Assembly (NCBI RefSeq): GCF_024628805.1
Contig: NZ_CP102382.1
Location: forward strand, 62,001 to 126,000
Reading direction: 5' to 3'
DNA from: Paenimyroides aestuarii
GTDB lineage: Bacteria > Bacteroidota > Bacteroidia > Flavobacteriales > Flavobacteriaceae
Length of the DNA: 64,000 bases
The stretch's first letter is position 1, and each line of letters opens with the position of its first letter. A model generated the notes under the pieces. That model did no database searches. It was not told the DNA's origin and saw only the letters and a program-made list of their open reading frames with translations. Below are positions 17,846-26,535 of the stretch, piece by piece. The position numbers and the translations under genes were made by a program.

Positions 17846-18241
17846 ATGAGCGAATCTAAATACAAAATAGGTCAGTTTTTTTGGAGTGATTTAACTGTGC
17901 CAAATGCCAACAACTTAAAAGATTTTTATAAAGAGGTTACAGGTTGGCAAGTACAAGAAATTACAATGGATGATCAAGGCGACAGCTATGTTGATTACGC
18001 CATGATGATTAACAATGAAACACCTGCAGGTGGCATTTGCCATCAAAGAGGCGTTAATAAAAATATTCCACCCCAATGGGTAATGTATATTAACGTAGAA
18101 AATGTAGAAGAAAGTTTAAAAAAAGCATTAAGCTTAGGCGGAAAGCTCATCCAAGAAAGCAAAAAGAAAGACGGAACTTATAATTATGTAATTGTTGAAG
18201 ATCCGGAAGGTGCTGTTTTTGGTTTAGGAAAAGCGCAATAA
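17846..18241 (+). CDS. VOC (glyoxalase/dioxygenase superfamily) protein
   Basis: The protein has 131 aa with paired beta-alpha-beta-beta-beta units. FFWSDLTVPNANNLKDFYKEVTGW opens the first unit and VMYINVENVEESLKKALSLGG opens the second, and VIVEDPEGAVFGLGK closes it (each read in pieces). The metal-ligand pattern of true glyoxalase I is not obvious, so the function is unassigned. It is co-transcribed with the SRPBCC gene 2 bp upstream. Confidence 0.85.
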   Translation: MSESKYKIGQFFWSDLTVPNANNLKDFYKEVTGWQVQEITMDDQGDSYVDYAMMINNETPAGGICHQRGVNKNIPPQWVMYINVENVEESLKKALSLGGKLIQESKKKDGTYNYVIVEDPEGAVFGLGKAQ

Positions 18242-18402
18242 TGTATGAACTAATCGCTATGAAAACTTTAATTGTCCATTGCTATGTGTGTGTTTCAACT
18301 TTGAAATAAATTTTCTATTACAAAGTCTATCAGAGAAGTCAATTTTCATTGTTTAATACATCTTTTTTATTATATTTATTGTACAAATAAAATTTAGAAA
18401 TT

Positions 18403-19095
18403 ATGGGAGAATACTCACTTGCTTCGTTTGTAGAAAAAACCAGACAAAACGAAAAAGAACACGATTATTTTGAGTTGGAAAAGCCTCAAATGCTAGAAAT
18501 TAATTTAAACAACCAAGCTGTTTGGACCAAAAACGGAAGTATGGTGGGGTATGTTGGTAATATCAAGTTTGAACGAGAAGGTATGCTTTCTGGCGGATTG
18601 GGTAATTTACTAAAGAAAACCTTAACCGGAGAAGGTGCTAAACTGATGAAAGCAAGCGGAACCGGACGTTTATATGTTGCCGATTCTGGAAAAAAAGTAC
18701 AAATATTACAATTACAGAATGAATCGATTTGTGTAAATGGAAATGATATTTTAGCACATGATCAATCCGTTAAAAATGAAATAACAATGTTAAAGAGTAT
18801 TGCCGGAATGATGTCTGGTGGTTTGTTTCAAGTGCGATTAACCGGTACAGGACATGTGGCAATCACTACCCATGGAGATCCTCTTACATTATTAGTGAAA
18901 CCCGGCGAACCTGTTTTTACAGATCCAAACGCAACCGTGGCATGGGCTGGTAATTTAAAGCCTGAACTAAAAACAAATGTATCCTTTAAAAGTTTGCTTG
19001 GTCGAGGTAGCGGAGAGGAATTTCAGATGATGTTTCAGGGCGAAGGTTGGGTTCTAATTCAGCCGTATGAAGAAGTATATTTTCAACAAAAATAA
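18403..19095 (+). CDS. AIM24 family protein
   Basis: This 230-aa beta-rich protein has the AIM24 fold. EINLNNQAVWTKNGSMVGY is the start of the domain, LLKKTLTGEGAKLMKASGTG and RLYVADSGKKVQILQL are in the middle, and TGTGHVAITTHGDPLTL and LVKPGEPVFTDPNATVAW are near the end. The mitochondrial member is linked to inner-membrane organisation, but bacterial roles are unknown. It is a single gene with a strong terminator. The 161 bp upstream contain only AT-rich sequence with a -7-like TATATTTA. Confidence 0.85.
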   Translation: MGEYSLASFVEKTRQNEKEHDYFELEKPQMLEINLNNQAVWTKNGSMVGYVGNIKFEREGMLSGGLGNLLKKTLTGEGAKLMKASGTGRLYVADSGKKVQILQLQNESICVNGNDILAHDQSVKNEITMLKSIAGMMSGGLFQVRLTGTGHVAITTHGDPLTLLVKPGEPVFTDPNATVAWAGNLKPELKTNVSFKSLLGRGSGEEFQMMFQGEGWVLIQPYEEVYFQQK

Positions 19096-19116
19096 AATCT
19101 TAAAAATGTTTTAATA

Positions 19117-19150
19117 AAAACCCTACTAATTGCAGTAGGGTTTCAGTTTT
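19117..19150 (+). terminator. terminator after the AIM24 gene
   Basis: AAACCCTACT and AGTAGGGTTT form the stem around a six-base loop. It can serve the convergent pssA gene as well. Confidence 0.85.
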
Positions 19151-19172
19151 TTAACAGTATTCTTTGCGTATT

Positions 19173-19916
19173 TTATATAGATACTTTCTTCGTTTTATTC
19201 AAAATCACTGATAGTATAATATAAAAAACAATAATTAACGGAATAGCTTCAAAACGGAAGAACAATAGCAGTAATGCGCAAATTCCTAAGAATAAAAAAA
19301 TGAGTTTATTATCGCTTAAATTTTTGTTTTTTGTTTTGAGTGAAAATAACGGCAACTCTGCATTCATTATAAAAGCACTCAAAAAACTGATTACTACCAA
19401 AACATACGGGTTGCTGAAAAAATTAAATACAAAATCACTGATTGTGGTGTTCAAAATAAGCGGAATACTTAGTATAAACAAAGCATTTGCAGGGGTTGGC
19501 AAGCCAATAAAACTATTTGTTTGGCGAACATCAATATTAAATTTTGCTAAACGCATACATGCTCCTAATGTTATTACAAAGCCAATAAAAGGTACCAATT
19601 TCATATAAAATGTGTCATTGGTCACCATATACGCGGTATTGTTTTGCTGTATATGTGCCAACATTTGATACATCACCACTCCTGGCACCACTCCCGATGT
19701 GACCATATCTGCCAACGAATCTAGTTGCACGCCCAACGGACTTGCAACTTTTAAAACTCTAGCGGCAAATCCATCCCAAAAATCAAAGAAAATTCCTAAA
19801 CAAACCCAGAAAAAAGCCATTTGCAAATTGTCATCAAAAGCATAAACTAAGGCAATTAATCCTGAAAGTAAATTTAAAAGTGTAATTGCATTGGGAATGT
19901 GTTTTTTTATTGCCAT
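19173..19916 (-). CDS. pssA: CDP-diacylglycerol--serine O-phosphatidyltransferase
   Basis: This 247-aa integral membrane enzyme joins CDP-diacylglycerol and serine into phosphatidylserine, the precursor of phosphatidylethanolamine. The CDP-alcohol phosphotransferase motif is exact in FDFWDGFAARVL followed by GVQLDSLADMV (D..DG..AR..G...D...D). About eight hydrophobic segments follow. The start at MAIKKHIPNAITLLNLLSG is the family norm, so 12 further residues upstream were dropped. It is divergent from the porV-like gene. Confidence 0.94.
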   Translation of the reverse strand: MAIKKHIPNAITLLNLLSGLIALVYAFDDNLQMAFFWVCLGIFFDFWDGFAARVLKVASPLGVQLDSLADMVTSGVVPGVVMYQMLAHIQQNNTAYMVTNDTFYMKLVPFIGFVITLGACMRLAKFNIDVRQTNSFIGLPTPANALFILSIPLILNTTISDFVFNFFSNPYVLVVISFLSAFIMNAELPLFSLKTKNKNLSDNKLIFLFLGICALLLLFFRFEAIPLIIVFYIILSVILNKTKKVSI

Positions 19917-20018
19917 GAATTTTATATTTTTATTTATTAAACAAAAGTACACAATAACTTCTAAGTTTTTAGAGTTTATATATTGTAAAATTTTGTAATA
20001 TTTGTAAAAATTATCTAA

Positions 20019-21101
20019 GTGAAAAAAGCTTTATATATATTGCCTTTACTTTTTGGTACGGCTTTTATGCAGGCACAAACTGCACGAAAATACTCTAATG
20101 AATTTTTAAATATTGGGGTTGATGCCGCATCATTTGGTATGGCAAACAGTGTGATTGCACAAACCGGCGATGTAAATTCGGGCTATTGGAATCCGGCAGG
20201 ATTGATACATTTGCAAGACAAACAAATCAGTTTAATGCATGCCAGTTATTTTGCCAATATTGCCCAGTATGATTATGCAGCTTTCGCAATGCCTATCGAT
20301 GAAAAAAGTGCTTTGGCTTTTTCTGCCATTCGCTTTGGGGTAGATGACATTATGAATACCACCGAATTAATCGATCAAAACGGAAACATTGATTACAATA
20401 GAATTTCACTTTTCTCTGCTGCAGATTATGCTTTTAATGTTTCATATGCCCGCAAATTATCGGTAGAGGGTTTATCTTTAGGTACCAATGCCAAAATTGT
20501 GCGACGAGTGATTGGCGATTTTGCAAAATCATGGGGTTTTGGCTTAGACGTGGGGCTGCAATACCATACCGAAAAATGGAAATTTGGATTAATGGCTCGC
20601 GATATCACGACCACTTATAACGTTTGGAATATCAATGAAGCCGAATTTGAAAAAATTAGAGGAGCCGTTGAAGGTCAAAACCAAACACTCCCTGAAACTA
20701 CCGAACTAACGTTGCCTAAACTACAACTAGGTGTGGCAAGAGATTTTGCATTAACAGAAAAATTTAACCTTACAACAGCTGCAGTTTTGCATACGGAATT
20801 TTACGAAACAAATGCTTTAATTTCCACTTCAGCTTTCAGTATTCAACCTTCTGCAGGATTTGAATTTGGGTATGATCAAATGGTGTTTGTGCGTGCCGGT
20901 GTGGGTAATTTCCAAAACGAATTACAAATTGATAATTCTGAAAAAGTAACCTTTCAACCCAACATTGGTTTAGGGTTCAAATACAAAGGAATTCAGGTAG
21001 ATTACGCATTGACCGACATCGGTGATCAAAGTGCATCGCTGTATTCAAACATCTTTTCACTAAAACTAGATCTAGGTATTTTTTCAAAATCAAATGACTA
21101 A
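20019..21101 (+). CDS. PorV/PorQ family outer-membrane protein (PorV-like)
   Basis: The protein has 360 aa with a GTG start and a signal peptide ending near FMQAQ. ARKYSNEFLNIGVDAASFGM and GDVNSGYWNPAGLIHLQ are the N-terminal signature of the PorV/PorQ family. The rest is a FadL-like barrel with a C-terminal aromatic-rich strand. PorV shuttles type IX cargo from the SprA translocon to the cell-surface attachment complex. Whether this is the main PorV or the PorV2-type paralogue cannot be told here. Its stop overlaps the next start by 8 bp. Confidence 0.85.
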   Translation: MKKALYILPLLFGTAFMQAQTARKYSNEFLNIGVDAASFGMANSVIAQTGDVNSGYWNPAGLIHLQDKQISLMHASYFANIAQYDYAAFAMPIDEKSALAFSAIRFGVDDIMNTTELIDQNGNIDYNRISLFSAADYAFNVSYARKLSVEGLSLGTNAKIVRRVIGDFAKSWGFGLDVGLQYHTEKWKFGLMARDITTTYNVWNINEAEFEKIRGAVEGQNQTLPETTELTLPKLQLGVARDFALTEKFNLTTAAVLHTEFYETNALISTSAFSIQPSAGFEFGYDQMVFVRAGVGNFQNELQIDNSEKVTFQPNIGLGFKYKGIQVDYALTDIGDQSASLYSNIFSLKLDLGIFSKSND

Positions 21102-22218
21102 TTTCATTCACACGTTTAAACAACAAATGCTATGTATTATTTGTTGTTTTTCATTTTTATACACCCAATCACAACCTTCCTATTTAACAGAGCAAGCAGA
21201 AATTAGCGTTTTAACATGCGGAACAGGCGATGAAATGTACACCCTTTTTGGGCACACGGCGTTGCGAGTAAAAGATTTTAATCAAAATTTGGATGTGGTT
21301 TACAATTGGGGAATGTTTGATTTTAGAACGCCCAATTTCTACAGCAAATTTGTAAAAGGCAATTTGCTTTATTATCTTGATGTATCTTCTTTCAGTGACT
21401 TTTTGAACAGCTATACTTTAGACAATCGACAGGTTATAGAGCAAGAACTTCGTTTGTCATACAACGAAAAAATGGCAATTTGGAACAACATCAACAGTCA
21501 GTTAAAAGGTCCAAAGCGTTATTACACCTACGGTTTTATTAAAAACAATTGTACCACAAAGGTGGTTGATGTGATAAATAATGCAATCCAAAAACCTTTG
21601 AATGCAAACTTTCCGGCTAACAATCATTCCTATCGATTTATTTTGAATGAAGGTTTAAATGCGCATTATTTTGAAAAATTAGGCATAAACCTGCTGTTTG
21701 GATACCCAACTAACCAGCAAAATAAGTTGATTTTTTTGCCGGTAAAGCTCCAAGATGCCCTTCAATTTAATCAAGAAATTGTGCAAAAGGAAAAGATATT
21801 GTATGCAAAAAAAATAGAGCAAAAAGGAATTTCGCTGAATTCGGTTTACACATTGTGGGTCATTGTACTTTTAATTGCTTTGTTTGCGTTGAAACATACA
21901 GCTCAAAAAATTTACTTTCTAGCCACAGCCGCTTTTAGTTTGTTTTTTTTAGCAATAAGTCTTTACAGCCAACACGAGGAATTATTTTTAAATATGTGGA
22001 TTTTTTTCTACAATCCATTATTTTTTCTTGCGCTTCAATTCCGTAACATAAAAATGCTGTTTATTGCAATAGCTTTAACCGTTATAGGGTTGATTTTTAT
22101 GGGAATAGAATTATTACAGGTTGCTGCACCCTTGATAACACTGCATTTGGTCTATATTGTGGCACTATTTTTGAGAATGAGAAAGATATTACCAAAGTTA
22201 AAAGTAACCAATGTTTAG
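21094..22218 (+). CDS. lnb: DUF4105/Lnb-type lipoprotein N-acyltransferase
   Basis: The protein has 374 aa. After a signal sequence, the Lnb N-terminal periplasmic domain (formerly DUF4105) spans about 30-230. LFGHTALRV (His54) and KNNCTTKVVDV (Cys153) are the likely catalytic pair. The C-terminal third (about 250-365) has five membrane segments. Lnb adds the third acyl chain to lipoproteins in Bacteroides, replacing Lnt. Lipoproteins are abundant in this window, so such an enzyme is needed. The overlap with porV-like and cpsB-like genes shows one operon. Confidence 0.82.
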   Translation: MTNFIHTFKQQMLCIICCFSFLYTQSQPSYLTEQAEISVLTCGTGDEMYTLFGHTALRVKDFNQNLDVVYNWGMFDFRTPNFYSKFVKGNLLYYLDVSSFSDFLNSYTLDNRQVIEQELRLSYNEKMAIWNNINSQLKGPKRYYTYGFIKNNCTTKVVDVINNAIQKPLNANFPANNHSYRFILNEGLNAHYFEKLGINLLFGYPTNQQNKLIFLPVKLQDALQFNQEIVQKEKILYAKKIEQKGISLNSVYTLWVIVLLIALFALKHTAQKIYFLATAAFSLFFLAISLYSQHEELFLNMWIFFYNPLFFLALQFRNIKMLFIAIALTVIGLIFMGIELLQVAAPLITLHLVYIVALFLRMRKILPKLKVTNV

Positions 22219-22942
22219 TTTTTTAAAAAAAAAGAAAGCACTTAAAGAAATAATGCCCGATGCGTTTGTGGATATACATTCACACTTGTTATATGGTTTA
22301 GACGATGGAAGCAAATCGTTAAACGATACAAAAAAATTAATTGAAAACTTAAAGTCGTTTGGTTTTGAGCAATTTATAACTACACCCCACACCACACCTT
22401 TGGTTTGGGAGAACACAAAAGAAGGCATTACACAGCAATATGAAAAAGTGAAAAGCGAATTGGGTTTTTCAACCGCACAATTCAGAGTAGCATCTGAATA
22501 TTTAATGGATGATTCTTTTTTAAAACGTTTAGAAAACGAACGTTTATTGTGTTTAAAAGACAATTATGTGTTGGTTGAAATGTCTTATATAAATCCGCCT
22601 ATTCAGCTATACGAAATAATAATGGAACTTCAATCCCAGAATTACCAACCCATTTTGGCACATCCAGAACGCTATAATTTCTATAAAAGAGATTATGCAA
22701 GTTTTAAAAAGTTAAAAAGTGCAGGATGTTTGTTTCAAATGAATTTGCTGAGCAGCACAGGATATTACGGCAGCGGAATCACTGAAGTAGCCGATTATTT
22801 ATTAAAAGAAAATATGTACGATTTTGTTGGAAGCGATGTGCATCACAGCAAACATATCGATGCATTTAGCAATGATTTAAAGATTAAAAACATTGATAAA
22901 TTAGAAAAACTAATACCTAATAATGCATTTTTTAAGATGTAA
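22211..22942 (+). CDS. CpsB/CapC-type PHP-fold tyrosine phosphatase
   Basis: The protein has 243 aa. The PHP-domain metal motif FVDIHSHLLYGLDDG is near residue 20, with ITTPHT, ASEYLMDDSF, ILAHPERYNFY and FVGSDVHHSKH following in the order of CpsB-like Mn-dependent protein tyrosine phosphatases. Such enzymes dephosphorylate the BY-kinase of capsule export, though no polysaccharide locus is in this window. It overlaps the lnb gene by 8 bp. The likely partner kinase is encoded elsewhere. Confidence 0.9.
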   Translation: MFSFLKKKKALKEIMPDAFVDIHSHLLYGLDDGSKSLNDTKKLIENLKSFGFEQFITTPHTTPLVWENTKEGITQQYEKVKSELGFSTAQFRVASEYLMDDSFLKRLENERLLCLKDNYVLVEMSYINPPIQLYEIIMELQSQNYQPILAHPERYNFYKRDYASFKKLKSAGCLFQMNLLSSTGYYGSGITEVADYLLKENMYDFVGSDVHHSKHIDAFSNDLKIKNIDKLEKLIPNNAFFKM

Positions 22943-22947
22943 AAAAA

Positions 22948-22979
22948 AATCCTGATATGTTCGATTAATATCAGGATTT
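22948..22979. terminator. bidirectional terminator between cpsB-like and yitT-like genes
   Basis: AATCCTGATAT and ATATCAGGATT form a long stem, with A9 on the left side. It lies between convergent genes. Confidence 0.85.
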
Positions 22980-22984
22980 ATGTT

Positions 22985-23854
22985 TTAGTGTGCGTGTTTT
23001 TTCTTTAAAATTCCGCCCGCTGTTTCCTTAATGGAACTTGAGAATATGAACGCTTTATCATCAATTTCATGGATTGCATTTTTCAGTTTTCGCACTTCTA
23101 AACGTGTTACCACTGTATAAACAATATCTGTTTCGGTACTCACATCAAAACTATCTTTCATAAAACCGCGTTCGCCTTTATAAACTGTAATTCCTTTGCT
23201 CATTTGTAACACTAAAAAGGCTTTAATTTCTTCGCTTTTAGAGGAGATAATGGTAACGCCTGTAAATTCTTCAAAACCTTCCACCACATAATCAATCGTT
23301 TTTGATGCTACAAAATAGGTGAGCATGGAATAGAACGCTGTTTCTAAACCAAAGAAAATAGCTGCTATCAGGAAAATTAAGATATTAATTCCCAAAATAA
23401 TTTCACTCATTGAAAAACCGACTTTCTTTCCTGTGTAAACGGCCAAAACTTCTATTCCGTCTAAAGCAATGCCGCTTTTCATACCAAAACCAACACCTAA
23501 TCCTATAAAAAATCCGCCAAAAACAGAAACAATTAATTTATCGTGCGATACTTCAGGAAAAGGTATAAATAGCAAACAAAGCCCCAGAACTATAACCGAA
23601 ATAATTGATTTTATGGCAAATGATTTTCCTATTAATTTTCCGCCTAAAAGCAAAAACGGAATATTTAAAGCCACAAATATGAGTGCAATATTAATATGGT
23701 ATTTTTTATAAAGCAGTAATGCAATACCCGTTACACCACCATCGAAAAAATGGTTAGGAATCAGTAAACTTTTCAATGCAAAACTAATGCAAAGAATTCC
23801 CAAAAGCATGAATATGTAATCTTTAAAACGGTCTTTTGATAAAATTTTTTCCAT
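22985..23854 (-). CDS. YitT family membrane protein
   Basis: This 289-aa protein has about six membrane segments in residues 10-200 (for example FIGLGVGFGMKSGIALDGIEVLA, read in parts), followed by a soluble DUF2179 domain (about 215-285). This is the standard YitT architecture. Bacillus members affect membrane or sporulation phenotypes, and no transport substrate is established. It starts 11 bp after the stop of the cyclase gene upstream, so it may be the last gene of the cyclase operon. Confidence 0.88.
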   Translation of the reverse strand: MEKILSKDRFKDYIFMLLGILCISFALKSLLIPNHFFDGGVTGIALLLYKKYHINIALIFVALNIPFLLLGGKLIGKSFAIKSIISVIVLGLCLLFIPFPEVSHDKLIVSVFGGFFIGLGVGFGMKSGIALDGIEVLAVYTGKKVGFSMSEIILGINILIFLIAAIFFGLETAFYSMLTYFVASKTIDYVVEGFEEFTGVTIISSKSEEIKAFLVLQMSKGITVYKGERGFMKDSFDVSTETDIVYTVVTRLEVRKLKNAIHEIDDKAFIFSSSIKETAGGILKKKHAH

Positions 23855-23865
23855 TATTAGGGTGG

Positions 23866-26535
23866 CTATGAAATTTGTTTTTTAATTGTTTCTAAATTTT
23901 GTTGTTTTTTGTCGTTGCGCAATCTCTTGGCTGATTCGGTAAAATAATTATGCTTTTCAAAAAATGAAACTTGGATGTTGTTCCAGGTATCCACATCGGC
24001 TATTTTGTTTTCTGCCTTTAACTCTTCAAAAAGTCCGTTTGAAATTTCTTCAAAATCAGTTCTTCCTAAATAATCCAAATCGGCATCTGCAATGATCTGT
24101 TCTAAATGACTGGTAGGGCTTTGCGGTATTTTTGTAGCGCGAATCATTCCTTTTATTTTTTCAATTTCGTTGGTACTGTATCCAAAATCGGGCAAGTATT
24201 GTGCTGCAAAATCACACGAAATTTCTTCATGCCCTTCGGCTTGCACAATAAATCCGGAATCGTGAAAAAGAGCAGCAACTTGCAGCAGTTCGGTGTTTTT
24301 ACTGTCAATACCTTCTAATCGGGCATACCGAATTACGGCGTCGTGCACGTCTAAAATATGGTTAATGTTGTGGTAATGCAAATGTTTGGGAAGTTCGTTT
24401 ATTTGTTTTTCCACAATAAATTGTTGTACTTTCTTAAAATTCACACTTGGTTGTTTATATTCTGCAAAGTACATATTTACTTGAGAATCTTGCAATTTTT
24501 CTGGGCGTAATTCAGTATCAAAAATGTTTTTTATCAATTTTTGGGTGTTTTCACTAATGTTTACTTTGCCAATTGCTCCGTGTACCTCCATTTCTGCAGC
24601 AATATTTACGGCACTGCCCCAAACATCATATGCAAATTTCTTGATACCTACAATCCCTGCAACCACTTCACCGGAGTTGATCCCAATGCGCATTTCAAAA
24701 TATTCTTTGCCTTCGGCTATGCGCTTTTGTTTGTATGTTTCCATAAAATCGCGAATTTCTAACGCAGCATACACCATTTTAACTGCGTGCTTTTCGTCTT
24801 TTGCGGGCAATCCGCTTACCGCCATGTAGGCATCGCCAATGGTTTTTATTTTTTCGATGCCGTATTTGCTGATAATCCTGTCGAATTCCTTAAAACAATA
24901 GTTCAATTCTTCAATTAATTCGGTAGAAGAAACTTTTTCGGTTAATTTCGTAAAATCTTTAAAATCTGTAAAAAGAATAGTGACACTATCGAAAAATTTG
25001 GATTGGGTTTTTCCTTTTTCCTTTAATTCCAAAGCGATTTCTTCTGGCAAGATATTCAACAATAATTGTTCTGATTTTAAACGTTCTACATCTAATTTTC
25101 CGTTTTGAATTTCAATTTCGTTTTTCTGAATTTCAATTTCCTTTTTTCGGTTTTCAACTTGTGTTTCTAGTTCTTGGTTGATGTTTTCAATAATTACTAA
25201 TTTTTCTTTTTCTTGATGCAAATGATGTGCATTAAGCTCTTCAACCTCTAGCAGTTTTTCTTCGTTTTCTTTATTTATATATGAAAAATACCATGCCAAA
25301 TAGGCCGACATGGAAAACGGAATGCTAAAAATGGATAAGATAAATCCAAAAAATACAATTACTAGTAAAATGTTGACCGTTTCGCTTTGTGCATTTCCTA
25401 ATTTTAAGGTGCCGTTTTTAGAGAAAATCATAAATACAATTATTGCTAATACGAAAAAAAAGATGGTAAGAAAAATACCGCTAGCTAAAATACGTGCGCC
25501 TTTCACTTTTTTTAATATGGCTTTAATAAGCAAAACTGTAGATTCAATGCAAGCAAAGAAAAACAAGAAAGGAACCATAAAACCACTTACATCAATACTA
25601 AAAAACAAAATAACGACCGCCACTGCTGAAAGTATAGAGAAAACTTTAAATCGGCGTTTATCTTTGGAAAACAATTTGTTTACCAACCCACTCAAGGCAA
25701 AACCTGCCAAGCATACCAGAAAAATAACAAACTTGTTTAGAACATCTTCATACATAACATTTGACACCATGAAAATAGAAGAAAGGCCTATAAATATTCC
25801 TGCCATACTAAAACTAAACAGACTAAAAAACAAATTGGGCTTAAATTCACGGTAAAAAAGGAATAATATCAGGTGAAACACAGAAAGGGTTAAAAAAACC
25901 ATTCCAATAATCATAATCACGGACGATGTCATATTTTTAGACTGCGTGTTTCCTAGTGCATTTCCAATTTTAGTAATTTTAAATTCAAAATCAAAAAATG
26001 AATCGGTTGTTTTTATTTCATCATTTTCATACTTTATGGCAAAGGTATGCTTGCCAGGATTTTCAAAAACGAAGTCAATATAAGGTGTATTTAATTCATT
26101 AATCGTAAAAACGCCTACTTTTGCGTTGTTTTCGCTTGAAAATTTACCAAACGTTTTAAGAAGTTTTCCGTCTAAATAGATAGAATATGCACCACTCAGG
26201 TTAACAGAAAACCCCAGAGGCACACCAACAATTGTGGAATCTACAACGAATGAATTTCGGAACCAACCAATTTTATCAAAATTTATTTTGGTTTTAATGG
26301 TGTTCCCAAAAGTATCTGTTTTAATGATTGTCCAGCTGTTGTCATTAAAGTCGCTATTTTTCCATTCGTCGTTTGTGCCTTGCTGAAATTTCCAGCCATG
26401 CAGTTTTGTGAAATAACTTTCGCTTTCATTTATCGATTTCATAGAAAACTTCGGCAAAGAATCGTTGGTTTGTGCAAATGAAGAAATGCACAGCAAAAAC
26501 ACTATAAATTGTATGAGCTTTTTCATCTTAATCAT
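23866..26535 (-). CDS. membrane class III nucleotide cyclase with C-terminal HD domain
   Basis: The protein has 889 aa. A signal peptide (1-21) is followed by an extracytoplasmic jelly-roll-like domain (about 40-190), seven membrane segments (about 200-420), a coiled coil (about 422-500), a class III cyclase domain (515-695) and an HD domain (715-865). Metal aspartates Asp524 and Asp568 are present, as are Lys564 and Asp637, which favour ATP. Asn644 is kept, but the transition-state Arg is Glu648. The HD domain has YHN..H..DV (721-730) and His758-Asp759. The start could also be the ATG at 26526, which avoids the 8-bp overlap with the upstream cyclase gene. Confidence 0.9.
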   Translation of the reverse strand: MIKMKKLIQFIVFLLCISSFAQTNDSLPKFSMKSINESESYFTKLHGWKFQQGTNDEWKNSDFNDNSWTIIKTDTFGNTIKTKINFDKIGWFRNSFVVDSTIVGVPLGFSVNLSGAYSIYLDGKLLKTFGKFSSENNAKVGVFTINELNTPYIDFVFENPGKHTFAIKYENDEIKTTDSFFDFEFKITKIGNALGNTQSKNMTSSVIMIIGMVFLTLSVFHLILFLFYREFKPNLFFSLFSFSMAGIFIGLSSIFMVSNVMYEDVLNKFVIFLVCLAGFALSGLVNKLFSKDKRRFKVFSILSAVAVVILFFSIDVSGFMVPFLFFFACIESTVLLIKAILKKVKGARILASGIFLTIFFFVLAIIVFMIFSKNGTLKLGNAQSETVNILLVIVFFGFILSIFSIPFSMSAYLAWYFSYINKENEEKLLEVEELNAHHLHQEKEKLVIIENINQELETQVENRKKEIEIQKNEIEIQNGKLDVERLKSEQLLLNILPEEIALELKEKGKTQSKFFDSVTILFTDFKDFTKLTEKVSSTELIEELNYCFKEFDRIISKYGIEKIKTIGDAYMAVSGLPAKDEKHAVKMVYAALEIRDFMETYKQKRIAEGKEYFEMRIGINSGEVVAGIVGIKKFAYDVWGSAVNIAAEMEVHGAIGKVNISENTQKLIKNIFDTELRPEKLQDSQVNMYFAEYKQPSVNFKKVQQFIVEKQINELPKHLHYHNINHILDVHDAVIRYARLEGIDSKNTELLQVAALFHDSGFIVQAEGHEEISCDFAAQYLPDFGYSTNEIEKIKGMIRATKIPQSPTSHLEQIIADADLDYLGRTDFEEISNGLFEELKAENKIADVDTWNNIQVSFFEKHNYFTESAKRLRNDKKQQNLETIKKQIS

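Noticed and set aside
25310..25855. 181-codon plus-strand frame inside the cyclase-HD gene
   Set aside because: It mirrors a membrane region and has no start context or homology pattern.
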